Numbered from the stretch's first letter, positions 1 to 18,158 are shown. The stretch: 64,000 nt of DNA from Campylobacter concisus (GCF_015229955.1 NZ_JAAKYZ010000001.1:434001-498000), one strand, 5' to 3'. The notes: generated by a model not told the origin, from the letters alone. A program made the numbers and translations.

Positions 1-927
1 ATGATTACAGGTGCTGCGCAAATGGATGGAGCTATTCTGGTTGTTTCTGCAGCTGATGGCCCAATGCCACAAACTAGAGAGCATATTTTGTTATCACGCC
101 AAGTTGGTGTTCCATACATTGTTGTTTTTATGAATAAAGCTGATATGGTTGATGATGCTGAGCTACTTGAATTGGTTGAAATGGAAATCCGCGAATTGCT
201 TAATGAGTATAATTTCCCAGGTGATGATACACCTATTGTTTCTGGTTCAGCACTTAAAGCCCTTGAAGAGGCAAAAGCTGGTCAAGATGGCGAATGGTCA
301 GCAAAAATTATGGAATTAATGGATGCAGTTGATAGCTATATCCCAACTCCAGTTCGTGCAACAGATAAAGATCTTCTTATGCCAATCGAAGATGTTTTTT
401 CGATTTCAGGTCGTGGTACAGTTGTAACTGGTAGAATCGAAAAAGGTGTTATAAAAGTTGGTGATACAATTGAAATTGTTGGTATTAAACCAACTCAAAC
501 AACAACAGTTACTGGTGTTGAAATGTTTAGAAAAGAGATGGATCAAGGTGAAGCTGGTGATAACGTCGGTGTTCTTCTTCGTGGTACCAAGAAAGAGGAT
601 GTTGAGCGTGGTATGGTTCTTTGCAAACCTAAATCAATTACTCCTCATACAAAATTTGAAGGCGAAGTCTATATCTTGACAAAAGAAGAAGGTGGTCGCC
701 ATACTCCTTTCTTTAATAACTATAGACCACAATTCTACGTAAGAACAACTGATGTTACTGGTTCAATTACGCTTCCAGAAGGAACAGAGATGGTTATGCC
801 AGGTGATAATGTAAGAATTTCTGTTGAATTGATTGCTCCAGTAGCACTTGAGGAAGGCACTCGTTTCGCTATCCGTGAAGGTGGTAGGACTGTTGGTTCA
901 GGTGTTGTTTCAAAAATACTTGGTTAA
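1..927 (+). CDS. tuf: Elongation factor Tu, C-terminal 308 residues (5' end outside window)
   Basis: EF-Tu is the GTPase that delivers aminoacyl-tRNA to the ribosome. The frame is open from base 1, and the first ATG is an internal methionine, so this is not the true start. By comparison with full-length EF-Tu of about 399 residues, roughly 91 N-terminal residues (P-loop, switch I) lie upstream of the window. The G4 motif NKADMVD, the G5 region SALKA, and domains 2 and 3 ([13 protein letters not shown] near residue 137, [11 protein letters not shown] near 237) are intact up to the TAA. It is followed by rpmG 56 nt downstream, the usual Campylobacter order. Nothing looks damaged; only the window edge truncates it. 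Confidence 0.98.
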   Translation: MITGAAQMDGAILVVSAADGPMPQTREHILLSRQVGVPYIVVFMNKADMVDDAELLELVEMEIRELLNEYNFPGDDTPIVSGSALKALEEAKAGQDGEWSAKIMELMDAVDSYIPTPVRATDKDLLMPIEDVFSISGRGTVVTGRIEKGVIKVGDTIEIVGIKPTQTTTVTGVEMFRKEMDQGEAGDNVGVLLRGTKKEDVERGMVLCKPKSITPHTKFEGEVYILTKEEGGRHTPFFNNYRPQFYVRTTDVTGSITLPEGTEMVMPGDNVRISVELIAPVALEEGTRFAIREGGRTVGSGVVSKILG

Positions 928-983
928 TTTATAAAATTTTATCAAAGGGAGGATATCCCTTTGATATCTTAATAAGGACTTAT

Positions 984-1142
984 ATGAGAATTAAAATTGG
1001 TTTAAAATGCTCCGAAAGTGGTGATATAAATTATACAACAACTAAAAATAGTAAAACTACTACGGATAAAGTTGAACTTAAAAAGTATTGCCCAAGATTA
1101 AAAAAACATACTATTCATAAAGAAGTTAAATTAAAAAGTTAA
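984..1142 (+). CDS. rpmG: 50S ribosomal protein L33
   Basis: This is a 52-residue protein of normal L33 length. It begins [14 protein letters not shown] and carries the Tyr-Cys-Pro-Arg-Leu segment near its middle. L33 sits near the E site of the large subunit. Cys9 and Cys36 remain but lack their pair partners, so this is the zinc-free (C-minus) form of L33. The gene lies between tuf and tRNA-Trp, as in other Campylobacter. Start ATG at 984 is preceded by AATAAGGA. The identification rests on translation and context and is firm. Confidence 0.95.
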   Translation: MRIKIGLKCSESGDINYTTTKNSKTTTDKVELKKYCPRLKKHTIHKEVKLKS

Positions 1143-1155
1143 TTAAGAAGCTATT

Positions 1156-1231
1156 AGGGCAATAGCTCCAACGGTAGAGCGCTGGATTCCAAATCCAATG
1201 GTTGGGGGTTCGAATCCCTCTTGCCCTGCCA
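1156..1231 (+). tRNA. tRNA-Trp (anticodon CCA)
   Basis: A 76-nt cloverleaf can be folded by eye. The acceptor stem AGGGCAA pairs with TTGCCCT; the D arm is GCTC/GAGC; the anticodon loop TTCCAAA has CCA at positions 34-36; the T arm is GGGGG TTCGAAT CCCTC. The encoded 3' end is GCCA. The first anticodon-stem pair (C27-A43) is a mismatch. The gene lies between rpmG and secE, so it is probably processed out of the same transcript. Confidence 0.97.
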
Positions 1232-1248
1232 CGACTAAGGTTAAGATT

Positions 1249-1428
1249 ATGGAAAAAATTATAAATTATATTAGGCTTTCTAAATTGGAAATAATGAAGG
1301 TTATCTATCCTACAAAAGAACAAATTAGAAATGCTTTTTTTGCAGTTTTTATCGTAGTTGCTGTTGTATCACTTTTTTTAGCTCTTGTTGATGTTATTAT
1401 GTCCTTTGTTTTATCTAAAGTTATATGA
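1249..1428 (+). CDS. secE: Preprotein translocase subunit SecE
   Basis: A 59-residue single-span SecE, the clamp subunit that embraces SecY in the inner-membrane translocon. A short amphipathic N-terminus (LSKLEIMKVIYPTKEQIRNA) is followed by one hydrophobic helix, residues about 28-52. It has the minimal one-helix form rather than the three-helix E. coli form. I chose the ATG at 1249 over an upstream in-frame ATG that lies inside tRNA-Trp; AAGG at 1237-1240 gives suitable spacing. nusG follows after 16 nt, the classic secE-nusG pair. Confidence 0.95.
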   Translation: MEKIINYIRLSKLEIMKVIYPTKEQIRNAFFAVFIVVAVVSLFLALVDVIMSFVLSKVI

Positions 1429-1444
1429 TATAAGGGAAGAAGTA

Positions 1445-1975
1445 ATGTCACATAAATGGTATGCTATACAGACTTACGCTGGAAGCGAAATGGCAGTAAA
1501 GAGAGGAATTGAAAACTTAGTAAAAGATCATGGAATAGAAGATCAACTAAAAGAAATTATAGTTCCTACAGAAGACGTAATAGAAATAAAAAATGGTAAG
1601 CAAAAAATCAACGAAAGGACTCTTTACCCAGGTTATGCTTTTGCGTGCTTAGATCTTGATACGGCTCTTTGGCACAGGATTCAATCTTTACCAAAAGTTG
1701 GACGTTTTATTGGTGAGGCCAAAAAACCTACGCCATTATCTGAAAAAGATATAAATACTATTTTGGAAAAAGTTCAAAAAAGGGCTGCACCAAAACCTAA
1801 GATATTCTTTGAGGATGGTGAGAGTGTTCGTATAACAGAAGGTCCTTTTGCTAACTTTACAGGTATTGTTGAAGAATATGACATGATACATGGCAAGCTT
1901 AGACTTAATGTTTCTATTTTTGGTAGAAGTACCCCTGTTGATATTTTGTATTCACAAGTTGAGAAGATAATTTAA
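1445..1975 (+). CDS. nusG: Transcription termination/antitermination protein NusG
   Basis: NusG binds RNA polymerase across the clefts of the beta and beta' subunits, suppresses pausing, and links transcription to Rho or to ribosomes. The 176-residue product starts [15 protein letters not shown], the standard NGN-domain opening. The C-terminal KOW domain includes [10 protein letters not shown] longer in-frame extension reaching back into secE was rejected because the ATG at 1445 has a GGGAAGAAG ribosome site just upstream and matches the family start. It is tightly linked to secE and rplK. Confidence 0.97.
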   Translation: MSHKWYAIQTYAGSEMAVKRGIENLVKDHGIEDQLKEIIVPTEDVIEIKNGKQKINERTLYPGYAFACLDLDTALWHRIQSLPKVGRFIGEAKKPTPLSEKDINTILEKVQKRAAPKPKIFFEDGESVRITEGPFANFTGIVEEYDMIHGKLRLNVSIFGRSTPVDILYSQVEKII

Positions 1976-1985
1976 GGAGCAAGAA

Positions 1986-2411
1986 ATGGCTAAAAAAGTT
2001 ATAGGTGAAATAAAATTACAAATTGCTGCAACAAAAGCAAATCCTAGTCCACCAGTTGGTCCAGCTCTTGGACAAAAAGGTGTTAATATTATGGAATTTT
2101 GTAAAGCCTTTAATGAGAGAACAAAAGACATGGTTGGGTTTAATATTCCAGTTGTTATAACTGTTTATGCTGATAAAAGTTTTACATTTATCACAAAACA
2201 GCCTCCTGCTACAGATCTTATTAAAAAGGCTGCAGGTATAACAAAAGGAACTGATAATCCTTTAAAAAATAAAGTAGGCAAACTAACAAAAGCTCAAGTT
2301 TTAGAAATAGTTGAGAAAAAACTTGTTGATTTAAATACAAATGATAAAGAGCAAGCAGCCAAGATTATTGCTGGTTCAGCTCGATCAATGGGTGTCGAAG
2401 TAATAGACTAA
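1986..2411 (+). CDS. rplK: 50S ribosomal protein L11
   Basis: L11 forms the GTPase-associated region with 23S rRNA and contacts EF-G and release factors. The product is 141 residues, the full family length. The N-terminal domain carries the proline-rich [20 protein letters not shown] segment, where thiostrepton-type drugs act with rRNA, and the C-terminal RNA-binding domain ends SARSMGVEV. Start ATG at 1986 follows AAGGAGCAAGAA. It is the first of the L11/L1 pair, separated from rplA by a 59-nt spacer with a hairpin. Confidence 0.98.
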   Translation: MAKKVIGEIKLQIAATKANPSPPVGPALGQKGVNIMEFCKAFNERTKDMVGFNIPVVITVYADKSFTFITKQPPATDLIKKAAGITKGTDNPLKNKVGKLTKAQVLEIVEKKLVDLNTNDKEQAAKIIAGSARSMGVEVID

Positions 2412-2470
2412 AACCTTTACCGTCAGGTTGATTAGCAAAAGACGGAAGCAATATATATGCGGAGAAATTT
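2412..2470 (+). promoter_or_regulatory. Structured rplK-rplA spacer, candidate L1 autoregulatory site
   Basis: The spacer contains CCGTC at 2420-2424 pairing with GACGG at 2441-2445 around a 16-nt loop, then GCA/TGC flanking an AT run just before the ribosome site. Protein L1 is known to repress its own mRNA by binding a structure that mimics its 23S rRNA site. Placing that site immediately upstream of rplA is my inference; only the inverted repeat is directly visible. Confidence 0.4.
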
Positions 2471-3172
2471 ATGGGAAAAACTAGTAAGAGATTTCAAGAA
2501 TTGCTCAAAAAAGTAGAGCAAGATAAAATTTATAACCTTAGTGAGGCTATTGATACGGTCAAAGCTCTAGCTTCTGCTAAATTTAATGAAACAGTTGAGA
2601 TTGCATTAAAATTAAATGTTGATCCAAGACATGCTGATCAAATGGTTCGTGGTTCAGTAGTTTTGCCAGCTGGTACAGGTAAAACTGTAAGAGTTGCTGT
2701 TATTGCTAAAGATGCTAAAGCTGATGAGGCAAAAGCAGCTGGTGCTGATATTATTGGCGCAGATGGTTTAGTTGAAGATATACAAAAAGGTATAATGAAT
2801 TTTGATGTTCTTATAGCTACTCCAAACTTAATGGGTCTTGTAGGTAAGGTCGGTAGAATTTTGGGACCAAAAGGATTAATGCCAAATCCAAAAACTGGTA
2901 CAGTCACAATGGATGTTGCACAAGCTGTTAATAATGCAAAAAGTGGTCAAGTAAATTTCCGTGTTGATAAGCAAGGAAATATACATGCAGGCCTTGGTAA
3001 AGTTAATTTTACTAAAGAACAATTAAATGAAAATATTTCAACATTTATTAAAGCGATCAATAAACATAAGCCTGCAACTGCAAAGGGTAGATATGTTAAA
3101 AATGCTTCGTTGTCTTTGACAATGAGCCCATCTATAGCTCTTGATACTCAAGAAGTTATGGACTTAAAATAA
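2471..3172 (+). CDS. rplA: 50S ribosomal protein L1
   Basis: L1 forms the mobile L1 stalk that moves E-site tRNA and often represses its own operon. The 233-residue product is full length. It shows [10 protein letters not shown] near residue 70, the domain II segment [17 protein letters not shown] near residue 125, and [12 protein letters not shown] near residue 170. The ATG at 2471 follows GCGGAGAAATTT. It is followed by the structured rplJ leader, so the L11/L1 and L10/L12 pairs are separately controlled. Confidence 0.98.
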   Translation: MGKTSKRFQELLKKVEQDKIYNLSEAIDTVKALASAKFNETVEIALKLNVDPRHADQMVRGSVVLPAGTGKTVRVAVIAKDAKADEAKAAGADIIGADGLVEDIQKGIMNFDVLIATPNLMGLVGKVGRILGPKGLMPNPKTGTVTMDVAQAVNNAKSGQVNFRVDKQGNIHAGLGKVNFTKEQLNENISTFIKAINKHKPATAKGRYVKNASLSLTMSPSIALDTQEVMDLK

Positions 3173-3200
3173 AACCAAAAATTAAAATTTATATCTTAGA

Positions 3201-3277
3201 TTGGAGATAGCCGAGGCCATTGGGCTTAATTGATTCGACCCGCTCTGCTTGAAATTACCGGTCGGAAAGGAGAAAAA
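3201..3277 (+). promoter_or_regulatory. Ribosomal protein L10 leader
   Basis: The rplA-rplJ spacer holds a GC-rich segment unlike the surrounding AT-rich spacers. AGCC (3209-3212) can pair with GGCT (3222-3225), and CGACC (3236-3240) with GGTCG (3260-3264), just ahead of the AAAGGAG ribosome site. L10-leader RNAs that bind L10(L12)4 and repress rplJL are established in many bacteria. Position and base pairing fit; assignment to that RNA family is by context and not by a covariance search. Confidence 0.6.
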
Positions 3278-3763
3278 GTGACACGTAACGAAAAAACTGA
3301 AGTTGTTGCAAAATTAGAGAGTGAATTTAAAACTGCTGAAGCTATTGTAGTTTGTGACTATCGTGGTCTTTCAGTAAAGAAACTTGAAGTTTTAAGAAAT
3401 TCTGCTAAAGAACAAAATGTAAAAGTTCAGGTTATTAAAAATACTCTTGCAAATATTGCTCTTAAAAATTCTGATAAAGTCGGGATGGAACTCAAAGATA
3501 CAAATATTTATCTTTGGAGTGAAGATCAATTAGCAGTAACTAAAGTAGCCGCAAAATTTGAAGAGTCTAATGCTGATCTTTTCAAAATAAAAACAGCTTA
3601 TATTGATGGTGAAGTTGCTAGTGTTGATAAAGTTAAAGCTCTATCTAAAATGCCTAGCCGTGATGAGCTTATTGCGATGCTTTTACAAGTTTGGAATGCA
3701 CCAATTCAAAATTTTACAATTGGTTTGAATGCGCTTAAAGAGAAAAAAGAACAATCAGCTTAA
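3278..3763 (+). CDS. rplJ: 50S ribosomal protein L10
   Basis: L10 is the base of the ribosomal stalk and binds dimers of L7/L12. The 161-residue product includes [14 protein letters not shown] and the C-terminal helix that docks L12 ([17 protein letters not shown]). I chose the GTG at 3278 (protein [10 protein letters not shown]) because GGAAAGGAGAAAAA stands directly before it. An upstream in-frame extension would translate the structured leader, which is unlikely. rplL follows after 30 nt. Confidence 0.96.
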   Translation: MTRNEKTEVVAKLESEFKTAEAIVVCDYRGLSVKKLEVLRNSAKEQNVKVQVIKNTLANIALKNSDKVGMELKDTNIYLWSEDQLAVTKVAAKFEESNADLFKIKTAYIDGEVASVDKVKALSKMPSRDELIAMLLQVWNAPIQNFTIGLNALKEKKEQSA

Positions 3764-3793
3764 TTTAAATTAAAAAAATAATAAGGATTAAAA

Positions 3794-4174
3794 ATGGCAA
3801 TTACTAAAGAAGATGTATTAGAGTTTATATCTAATCTTTCTGTACTTGAACTTAGCGAACTTGTAAAAGAGTTCGAAGAGAAATTTGGTGTTAGCGCAGC
3901 TCCTGTAATGGTAGCTGGTGGTGCTGTTGCAGCAGGCGGTGCAGTAGCTGCAGCAGAGGAAAAAACAGAATTTAACATTGTCTTGGTTGATTCTGGTGAT
4001 AAGAAAATTAATGTTATTAAAGTTGTTAGAGCGCTTACTGGTCTTGGTCTTAAAGAAGCTAAAGACGCAGTTGAGGGAACACCATCTGTTCTTAAAGAAG
4101 GTGTTAGCAAAGATGAGGCTGAGGCAGCTAAAAAAGAGCTTGAAGAAGCTGGTGCTAAGGTTGAACTTAAATAA
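3794..4174 (+). CDS. rplL: 50S ribosomal protein L7/L12
   Basis: The acidic stalk protein recruits and activates translational GTPases. At 126 residues it has the N-terminal dimer domain, the Ala/Gly-rich hinge ([15 protein letters not shown], about residues 42-56), and the globular C-terminal domain with [21 protein letters not shown], which binds elongation factors. ATAAGGATTAAAA precedes the ATG. A strong hairpin 28 nt after the stop separates it from rpoB. Confidence 0.98.
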   Translation: MAITKEDVLEFISNLSVLELSELVKEFEEKFGVSAAPVMVAGGAVAAGGAVAAAEEKTEFNIVLVDSGDKKINVIKVVRALTGLGLKEAKDAVEGTPSVLKEGVSKDEAEAAKKELEEAGAKVELK

Positions 4175-4201
4175 TTTTTTATTATTTGAGCTTAATATTT
4201 C

Positions 4202-4229
4202 AAGAGAGGGCACAGGCTCTCTCTTTTTT
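4202..4229 (+). terminator. Hairpin between rplL and rpoB (terminator or attenuator)
   Basis: AAGAGAGGGC (4202-4211) pairs with GCTCTCTCTT (4216-4225) around the loop ACAG, ten pairs including one G-U, followed by a run of T. It looks like an intrinsic terminator but stands between rplL and rpoB, where partial termination is known in E. coli to reduce rpoBC expression relative to the L12 genes. A possible -10 (TATACT, 4256-4261) follows it. Confidence 0.75.
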
Positions 4230-4250
4230 AAATTTTAGATGCCTTGTTAA

Positions 4251-12939
<8,689 letters not shown>

Positions 12940-12943
12940 TACT

Positions 12944-12968
12944 TTAAGCCCCTATTTTTGGGGCTTAA
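12944..12968 (+). terminator. Hairpin terminator after rpoC
   Basis: TTAAGCCCC (12944-12952) pairs perfectly with GGGGCTTAA (12960-12968) around a seven-base T-rich loop, five bases after the rpoC stop. The downstream T run is short (CCTCCTT), so termination may be incomplete, but no other exit signal is seen for the rpl-rpo operon. Confidence 0.7.
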
Positions 12969-13060
12969 CCTCCTTAAAAAATTAAATCAATTAAAAATTT
13001 ACAAGCTATTAACTATCACCTAATAAAATCCTTATTTTTAAATCACATCATGGAGAATTC

Positions 13061-13450
13061 ATGAAAAATGTTGATCTTGGACTTTTGTTTATACGTTTAG
13101 GACTTGGTATCTGCCTTTTTATGCATGGTTTTGGTAAAATTTTACATGGACTTAGTGGGGTAAAAGGTATATTGGTCAATGCTGGTTTGCCTGAATTTTT
13201 AGCATATTTTTCTTATCTTGGAGAAGTATTAGCACCCATAATGTTAATTATTGGTTTTTATTCAAGGATAGGTGCTATCCTAGTTTTAGGTACTAGTATT
13301 ACTATTTTATACTCGTACTATGGATTTACAAATTTATTTGCATTAAATGAAGTTAATGGCTTTAAATCAGAACTTATTTACCTTTATATTGCTATTTCAC
13401 TTTGTATTCTTTCGATAGGTAGTGGCAAATATGCTGTCAAGCAAGACTAA
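13061..13450 (+). CDS. DoxX family inner-membrane protein
   Basis: A 129-residue four-helix membrane protein. The opening GLLFIRLGLGICLFMHGFGK is the typical first helix of the DoxX/DUF417-like group, with the HGFGK turn. Further helices lie near residues 45-66, 68-88 and 103-122. Some DoxX proteins associate with quinone or sulfur metabolism and oxidative stress, but the function of this one cannot be read from sequence. CATGGAGAATTC precedes the ATG. It is a solitary gene between rpoC and rpsL with its own presumed promoter. Confidence 0.8.
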   Translation: MKNVDLGLLFIRLGLGICLFMHGFGKILHGLSGVKGILVNAGLPEFLAYFSYLGEVLAPIMLIIGFYSRIGAILVLGTSITILYSYYGFTNLFALNEVNGFKSELIYLYIAISLCILSIGSGKYAVKQD

Positions 13451-13581
13451 TACAAAATAAAGACAGCAGAGTTTTTATAAAATCAAGAATTAGATGAGTA
13501 AGTCTAACTTATTAACCGTTATTTAAGTTTATTTTAAATAAAATTAGGTCTTTTTAATAAATTTAGTTGAAAGGAATTATT

Positions 13582-13980
13582 GTGCCAACCATAAATCAAT
13601 TGGTCAGAAAAGAACGCAAGAAAGTGACTGTTAAGTCAAAATCTCCAGCGTTAAAAGAGTGCCCTCAAAGAAGAGGAGTTTGCACTAGGGTTTATACTAC
13701 AACTCCTAAAAAACCAAACTCAGCTTTGAGGAAAGTTGCCAAAGTCAGGCTAACAAGCGGTTTTGAAGTCATCAGCTATATCGGTGGTGAAGGTCACAAC
13801 CTACAAGAACACAGTATCGTTTTAGTTCGCGGTGGTAGGGTTAAAGACTTACCAGGTGTTAAATATCACATCGTTCGTGGTGCACTTGATACTGCTGGTG
13901 TTGCAAAAAGAACAGTTTCTCGTTCTAAATATGGTGCGAAACGCCCTAAAGCTGGCGCTGCAGCTGCAACAAAAAAGTAA
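13582..13980 (+). CDS. rpsL: 30S ribosomal protein S12
   Basis: S12 monitors codon-anticodon pairing in the decoding centre. The 132-residue product has [13 protein letters not shown] with Lys43 and GGRVKDLPG with Lys88, the wild-type residues at the two classical streptomycin-resistance sites. Asp89, the methylthiolation site, is also present. The start is GTG at 13582 ([10 protein letters not shown]), preceded by GAAAGGAATTATT; an in-frame ATG 15 nt upstream overlaps this ribosome site and was rejected. The C-terminal tail is Ala/Lys rich. Confidence 0.97.
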   Translation: MPTINQLVRKERKKVTVKSKSPALKECPQRRGVCTRVYTTTPKKPNSALRKVAKVRLTSGFEVISYIGGEGHNLQEHSIVLVRGGRVKDLPGVKYHIVRGALDTAGVAKRTVSRSKYGAKRPKAGAAAATKK

Positions 13981-14037
13981 AAATTTAGGTTCGCAGACGT
14001 TGCTAAAATTTGCAAACGTTTGAGTAAAATTTCATAA

Positions 14038-14529
<492 letters not shown>

Positions 14530-14541
14530 GAAAGAATTAAT

Positions 14542-16620
14542 ATGGCAGAGAGAAAAACGCCTTTACATAAGGTAAGAAATATCGGTATTGCGGCTCACAT
14601 TGATGCTGGAAAGACAACTACTAGTGAGAGAATTTTATTTTTTACTGGTATGAGCCATAAAATAGGTGAGGTTCATGATGGTGCTGCTACCATGGACTGG
14701 ATGGAACAAGAAAAAGAGCGTGGTATTACTATTACTTCAGCTGCAACTACGGCATTTTGGAAGGGTTATCAAATAAACCTAATTGATACTCCGGGACACG
14801 TTGACTTTACTATCGAAGTTGAGCGTTCTATGCGTGTTCTTGATGGTGCTGTTTCAGTATTTTGTTCTGTTGGTGGTGTTCAACCACAATCAGAAACTGT
14901 TTGGAGGCAAGCAAATAAATATCACGTACCAAGAATCGTTTTTGTTAATAAAATGGATAGAATTGGTGCAAATTTCTTTAGAGTTGAAGAGCAGATTAGA
15001 GAAAGACTAAAAGCAAACCCAATACCTATTCAAATTCCTATAGGTGCTGAGGATAACTTTAGAGGTGTGGTTGACCTTGTAAGAATGAAAGCTTACGTTT
15101 GGAATGATGAGAAAAAGCCAACTGACTATGTTGAAGAAGAAATTCCAGCTGAAGTTAAAGAAAAAGCAGAGGAATACCGTGCAAAACTAATCGAAGCAGT
15201 TTCAGAGACAGATGATAGCTTGATGGAGAAATTTTTTGCTGGTGAAGAGCTAAGTGAAGAAGAGATTAAAAAAGGCATAAAAGCAGGCTGCTTGAGAATG
15301 ACTATCACGCCTATGCTTTGTGGAACTGCGTTTAAGAACAAAGGTATCCAACCTCTACTTGATGCTGTTGTTGATTATTTACCAGCTCCAGATGAGATTG
15401 CAGCGATAAATGGTGTTTATGAAGATGGCGCTGAAGTGACTGTTGAAAGTACAGATGATGGCGAATTTGCCGCTCTTGCGTTTAAGATTATGACTGACCC
15501 ATTTGTTGGACAGCTAACATTTATCCGTGTTTATAGAGGAAGCCTTGAAAGTGGTAGCTATGCTTACAACACAGTTCAAGACTGCAAAGAGAGAATCGGT
15601 CGTTTGCTAAAAATGCACTCAAATAAACGTGAAGAGATTACTGAGCTTTTTGCTGGTGAGATCGGCGCTGTTGTTGGTCTAAAAAATACTCTAACAGGTG
15701 ATACTCTAGCTAGCGAGAAAGATAAAGTTATCCTTGAAAGAATGGACTTTCCAGAACCAGTTATTAGTGTTGCAGTTGAGCCAAAAACAAAAGCAGACCA
15801 GGAAAAAATGGCAATAGCACTTCAAAAACTAGCTCAAGAAGATCCAAGTTTTAGAGTTAGCACAGACGAAGAGAGCGGACAAACTATCATTAGTGGTATG
15901 GGTGAGCTTCACTTGGAGATCATAGTTGATCGTATGCTCCGTGAATTTAAAGTAGATGCTGAAGTTGGACAACCACAAGTTGCTTATCGTGAGACTATTC
16001 GTAAGACAGTTGAGCAAGAGTATAAATATGCTAAACAATCAGGCGGTCGTGGTCAATATGGTCACGTATTTTTACGTATTGAGCCGCTTCCAGCTGCTAG
16101 TGGATTTGAATTTGTTAATGATATCAAAGGTGGTGTTGTTCCAAAAGAATATATTCCAGCTGTTGAAAAAGGTTGCAAAGAGGCACTTCAAAGCGGTGTT
16201 CTTGCTGGTTACCCAGTTGAAGACGTTAAAGTTACACTATTTGATGGTAGCTACCATGAAGTTGACTCATCTGAAATGGCGTTTAAACTTGCTGCTTCAA
16301 TGGGCTTTAAAGAGGGTGCTAGAAAAGCAGGTGCGGTTATCCTTGAACCTATGATGAAGGTTGAAGTAGAAACTCCAGAAGAGTATATGGGTGATGTTAT
16401 AGGCGACCTTAACAAACGCCGTGGCCAAGTAAATTCAATGGATGATAGAAATGGTGTAAAGATCATTGCAGCTTATTGTCCATTAGCTCAAATGTTTGGC
16501 TATTCAACAGATCTTCGTTCAATGACTCAAGGCCGTGCAACTTATTCAATGGAATTTGATCACTACGAAGAAGTTCCTAAAAACGTAAGTGATGAGATCA
16601 TTAAAAAGAGAAATGGCTAA
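14542..16620 (+). CDS. fusA: Elongation factor G
   Basis: EF-G drives translocation of tRNA and mRNA and splits post-termination ribosomes with RRF. The 692-residue protein has the P-loop [10 protein letters not shown] near residue 17, the switch region [19 protein letters not shown], and NKMDRIG. Domains II-V are complete, with domain IV containing [13 protein letters not shown]. The length is normal. TAAGAAAGAATTAAT precedes the ATG. No fusidic-acid change could be judged by eye. A terminator hairpin and tRNA-Arg follow. Confidence 0.99.
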   Translation: MAERKTPLHKVRNIGIAAHIDAGKTTTSERILFFTGMSHKIGEVHDGAATMDWMEQEKERGITITSAATTAFWKGYQINLIDTPGHVDFTIEVERSMRVLDGAVSVFCSVGGVQPQSETVWRQANKYHVPRIVFVNKMDRIGANFFRVEEQIRERLKANPIPIQIPIGAEDNFRGVVDLVRMKAYVWNDEKKPTDYVEEEIPAEVKEKAEEYRAKLIEAVSETDDSLMEKFFAGEELSEEEIKKGIKAGCLRMTITPMLCGTAFKNKGIQPLLDAVVDYLPAPDEIAAINGVYEDGAEVTVESTDDGEFAALAFKIMTDPFVGQLTFIRVYRGSLESGSYAYNTVQDCKERIGRLLKMHSNKREEITELFAGEIGAVVGLKNTLTGDTLASEKDKVILERMDFPEPVISVAVEPKTKADQEKMAIALQKLAQEDPSFRVSTDEESGQTIISGMGELHLEIIVDRMLREFKVDAEVGQPQVAYRETIRKTVEQEYKYAKQSGGRGQYGHVFLRIEPLPAASGFEFVNDIKGGVVPKEYIPAVEKGCKEALQSGVLAGYPVEDVKVTLFDGSYHEVDSSEMAFKLAASMGFKEGARKAGAVILEPMMKVEVETPEEYMGDVIGDLNKRRGQVNSMDDRNGVKIIAAYCPLAQMFGYSTDLRSMTQGRATYSMEFDHYEEVPKNVSDEIIKKRNG

Positions 16621-16629
16621 TTAACCAAA

Positions 16630-16653
16630 GAAGGGCAGAGTAATCTGTCCTTT
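16630..16653 (+). terminator. Terminator hairpin after fusA
   Basis: GAAGGGCAGA (16630-16639) pairs with TCTGTCCTTT (16644-16653) around a GTAA loop, a GNRA-type tetraloop, with two G-U pairs. It lies ten bases after the fusA stop and ends in TTT before an A-rich stretch. A good candidate end for the rpsL-rpsG-fusA transcript. Confidence 0.7.
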
Positions 16654-16699
16654 AAAAATTAATTATTCTGATAAAATTTATCTACAAAATATATGAATT

Positions 16700-16776
16700 G
16701 TCCTCATAGCTCAGCTGGATAGAGCGTAGAATTCCTAATTCTAAGGCCACAGGTTCGAACCCTGTTGGGGACACCA
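16700..16776 (+). tRNA. tRNA-Arg (anticodon CCT)
   Basis: A 77-nt cloverleaf. The acceptor stem GTCCTCA pairs with TGGGGAC (one G-U); the D arm is GCTC/GAGC; the anticodon stem TAGAA/TTCTA encloses TTCCTAA with CCT at the anticodon; the T arm is CAGGG TTCGAAC CCTGT; the discriminator A and CCA are encoded. It reads AGG codons. It stands alone after fusA. Confidence 0.97.
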
Positions 16777-17190
16777 TCCATCAGCAATCATTTTTGTAAA
16801 ATACAAAGTATCCAAACAAGTGTTTTTTAAAATATACTAAAACGTATAATAAGATATAGCAATTTATAAAAAATATTCTTATGCTGATCAGCAAATAGAG
16901 TAAAAGAAAAAATAGAAAGAATAAACTTTTAAAAAATAAGATCATAAGTGATATACAAATAAGATCACTAAAATCAAAGAAAAATTTTTATAAAAATGTG
17001 TAATGGTAAGCAGCTGTATTTTTCATCAATCTAGTCGGTTTATCTATATATGCATTCGTAGTGGGCTTAGCTTTTTTATCAACACGTTATATTATTAATT
17101 TTTATCTAAACTAATAAATTTTATCAACAAAAATTTTTATATATTTAATAATCCGTGCTAACATTTCAAAAATTTATTTAAGGAGAGTAG
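16777..17190. other. AT-rich intergenic gap, 414 nt, after tRNA-Arg
   Basis: This is the longest stretch in the window without a clear gene. Most of it is A/T-rich with no convincing hairpin, tRNA or start codon with ribosome site. A short open frame that reads like a membrane-protein remnant occupies 17010-17114 (listed separately). The last 30 nt hold the ribosome site of the downstream rhodanese gene (AAGGAGAG). No direct repeat of the tRNA-Arg 3' end was found, so there is no evidence of an integrated element. Confidence 0.6.
17010..17114 (+). pseudogene. Possible remnant of a membrane-protein gene
   Basis: A 34-codon open frame without a start, bounded upstream by two in-frame stops, reads AVFFINLVGLSIYAFVVGLA followed by FLSTRYIIN. 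It is strongly hydrophobic with a Gly-containing helix, unlike random translation of AT-rich DNA, which usually yields Lys, Asn, Ile and Phe. It could be the tail of a decayed transporter gene. No family can be named, and chance is possible. Confidence 0.25.
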
Positions 17191-17568
17191 ATGAAAAAAA
17201 TTTTACTTTTAGGAGCTGTTTGTTGTATGTTGTCAGCTGCTGTTAAAACTGTTAATATAAGCCCAGATGAGATCAAAAAATATGATCAAATTATCGATAT
17301 AAGAACTCCATCTGAGTGGCAAGAGACTGGCGTTATCGCAGGTGCAAAGACTATAACTTTTAATCCAAACGATAAGAGTGCATTTTTAGAGGAGCTTTCA
17401 AAGGCAGTTGATGTCAAAAAACCTATTGCTCTTGTTTGTAGAAGTGGCAGAAGAAGTACAGCAGCAGCCGCAGCGATAGATAGCTCGGATCTTAAGATAA
17501 TAAATTTAGATGGAGGTATGAGTAGCTTGATCGAGCAAGGCTATAAAACTACGCCTTATAAAAAATAG
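17191..17568 (+). CDS. Secreted rhodanese-like domain protein
   Basis: A 125-residue single-domain rhodanese with an N-terminal signal sequence (MKKILLLGAVCCMLSAA), so it probably acts in the periplasm. The fold markers are present: IIDIRTPSEWQETGVIAGA near residue 35, and the active-site loop LVCRSGRRS with the catalytic Cys near residue 89. The domain ends NLDGGMSSLIEQGY. Rhodaneses transfer sulfane sulfur to thiophilic acceptors; the substrate here is unknown. AAGGAGAGTAG precedes the ATG. It is a monocistronic unit with a perfect hairpin after the stop. Confidence 0.9.
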   Translation: MKKILLLGAVCCMLSAAVKTVNISPDEIKKYDQIIDIRTPSEWQETGVIAGAKTITFNPNDKSAFLEELSKAVDVKKPIALVCRSGRRSTAAAAAIDSSDLKIINLDGGMSSLIEQGYKTTPYKK

Positions 17569-17587
17569 ACAAATTTTGTGATCCTAT

Positions 17588-17623
17588 ATTTGACTACAAG
17601 ATAAATTTATTTTGTAGTCAAAT
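17588..17623 (+). terminator. Terminator hairpin after the rhodanese gene
   Basis: ATTTGACTACAA (17588-17599) pairs perfectly over 12 bp with TTGTAGTCAAAT (17612-17623), loop of 12, followed by TTTATATC. It lies 19 nt after the stop. Confidence 0.75.
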
Positions 17624-17680
17624 TTTATATCAAATAATAAAATTTATTATTTGATTAACCACCGATTAACTCTAGCTATA

Positions 17681-17686
17681 TATAAT
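17681..17686 (+). promoter_or_regulatory. Candidate -10 box of dps
   Basis: TATAAT preceded by TAGCTATA lies 33 nt before the dps ATG, with an AT-rich periodic stretch upstream as is usual for the main sigma factor in Campylobacter, where a -35 box is not needed. The implied start of transcription is near 17693. Confidence 0.5.
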
Positions 17687-17718
17687 TTCATCATATTTAT
17701 AATAAAGAAGGAGACAAA

Positions 17719-18153
17719 ATGTCAAAAGTTATTTTACAATTAAATGTTATTCAGGCTGATGCAAATGCACTTTATATTAAATTTCACGACCTTCATTGGA
17801 ATGTAAAAGGTATTCAATTTTTTAGCGTTCATGAATACACAGAAAAGGCTTACGAAGATATGAGTGAGATATTTGACGATGCAGCTGAGAGAGCTCTTAT
17901 GCTTGGTGGCAGACCTATCGTCAAGGCTGAGGAGCTAGCAAAAGTTACTCATATCAAACACGAGCCAAAAGAAATTTACACTCCAACAGAGGTTTTAGAG
18001 ATTGTCTTGGCTGATTATAAACACCTTTTGGGCGAGTTTAAAAAGCTTGACGAGCTTGCAGAAGGCGATACAACAACTCAAATGTATGCACAAGATCAAA
18101 TCGCAAAATTTGAAAAAGCGATCTGGATGCTAAACGCAACACTTAGCAAATAA
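17719..18153 (+). CDS. dps: Dps-family ferritin-like protein
   Basis: A 144-residue mini-ferritin. Dps forms 12-subunit shells that oxidise Fe(II) with hydrogen peroxide, limiting hydroxyl-radical damage; some members bind DNA. The ferroxidase ligands are visible: FHDLHWNVKG near residue 25 (His) and YEDMSEIFDDAAER near residue 51 (Asp and Glu on the neighbouring subunit). No long Lys-rich tail is present, so DNA binding is uncertain. GAAGGAGACAAA precedes the ATG. It is monocistronic with a terminator six nt after the stop. Confidence 0.95.
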   Translation: MSKVILQLNVIQADANALYIKFHDLHWNVKGIQFFSVHEYTEKAYEDMSEIFDDAAERALMLGGRPIVKAEELAKVTHIKHEPKEIYTPTEVLEIVLADYKHLLGEFKKLDELAEGDTTTQMYAQDQIAKFEKAIWMLNATLSK

Positions 18154-18158
18154 CTACT

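Noticed and set aside
3818-4213. Open frames antisense to rplL (two on the minus strand)
   Set aside because: They lie opposite a highly conserved gene, have no ribosome site, and read as low-complexity Ser/Thr/Ala or Asn/Phe runs.
13582-13980. Possible streptomycin resistance in S12
   Set aside because: Lys43 and Lys88 are both present, the susceptible state.
15829-16466. Several open frames in other frames of fusA
   Set aside because: They overlap invariant EF-G domains, lack ribosome sites, and show the composition of shifted-frame translation.
16700-17190. tRNA-Arg as attachment site of an integrated element
   Set aside because: No integrase, no repeat of the tRNA 3' end downstream, and ordinary genes follow.
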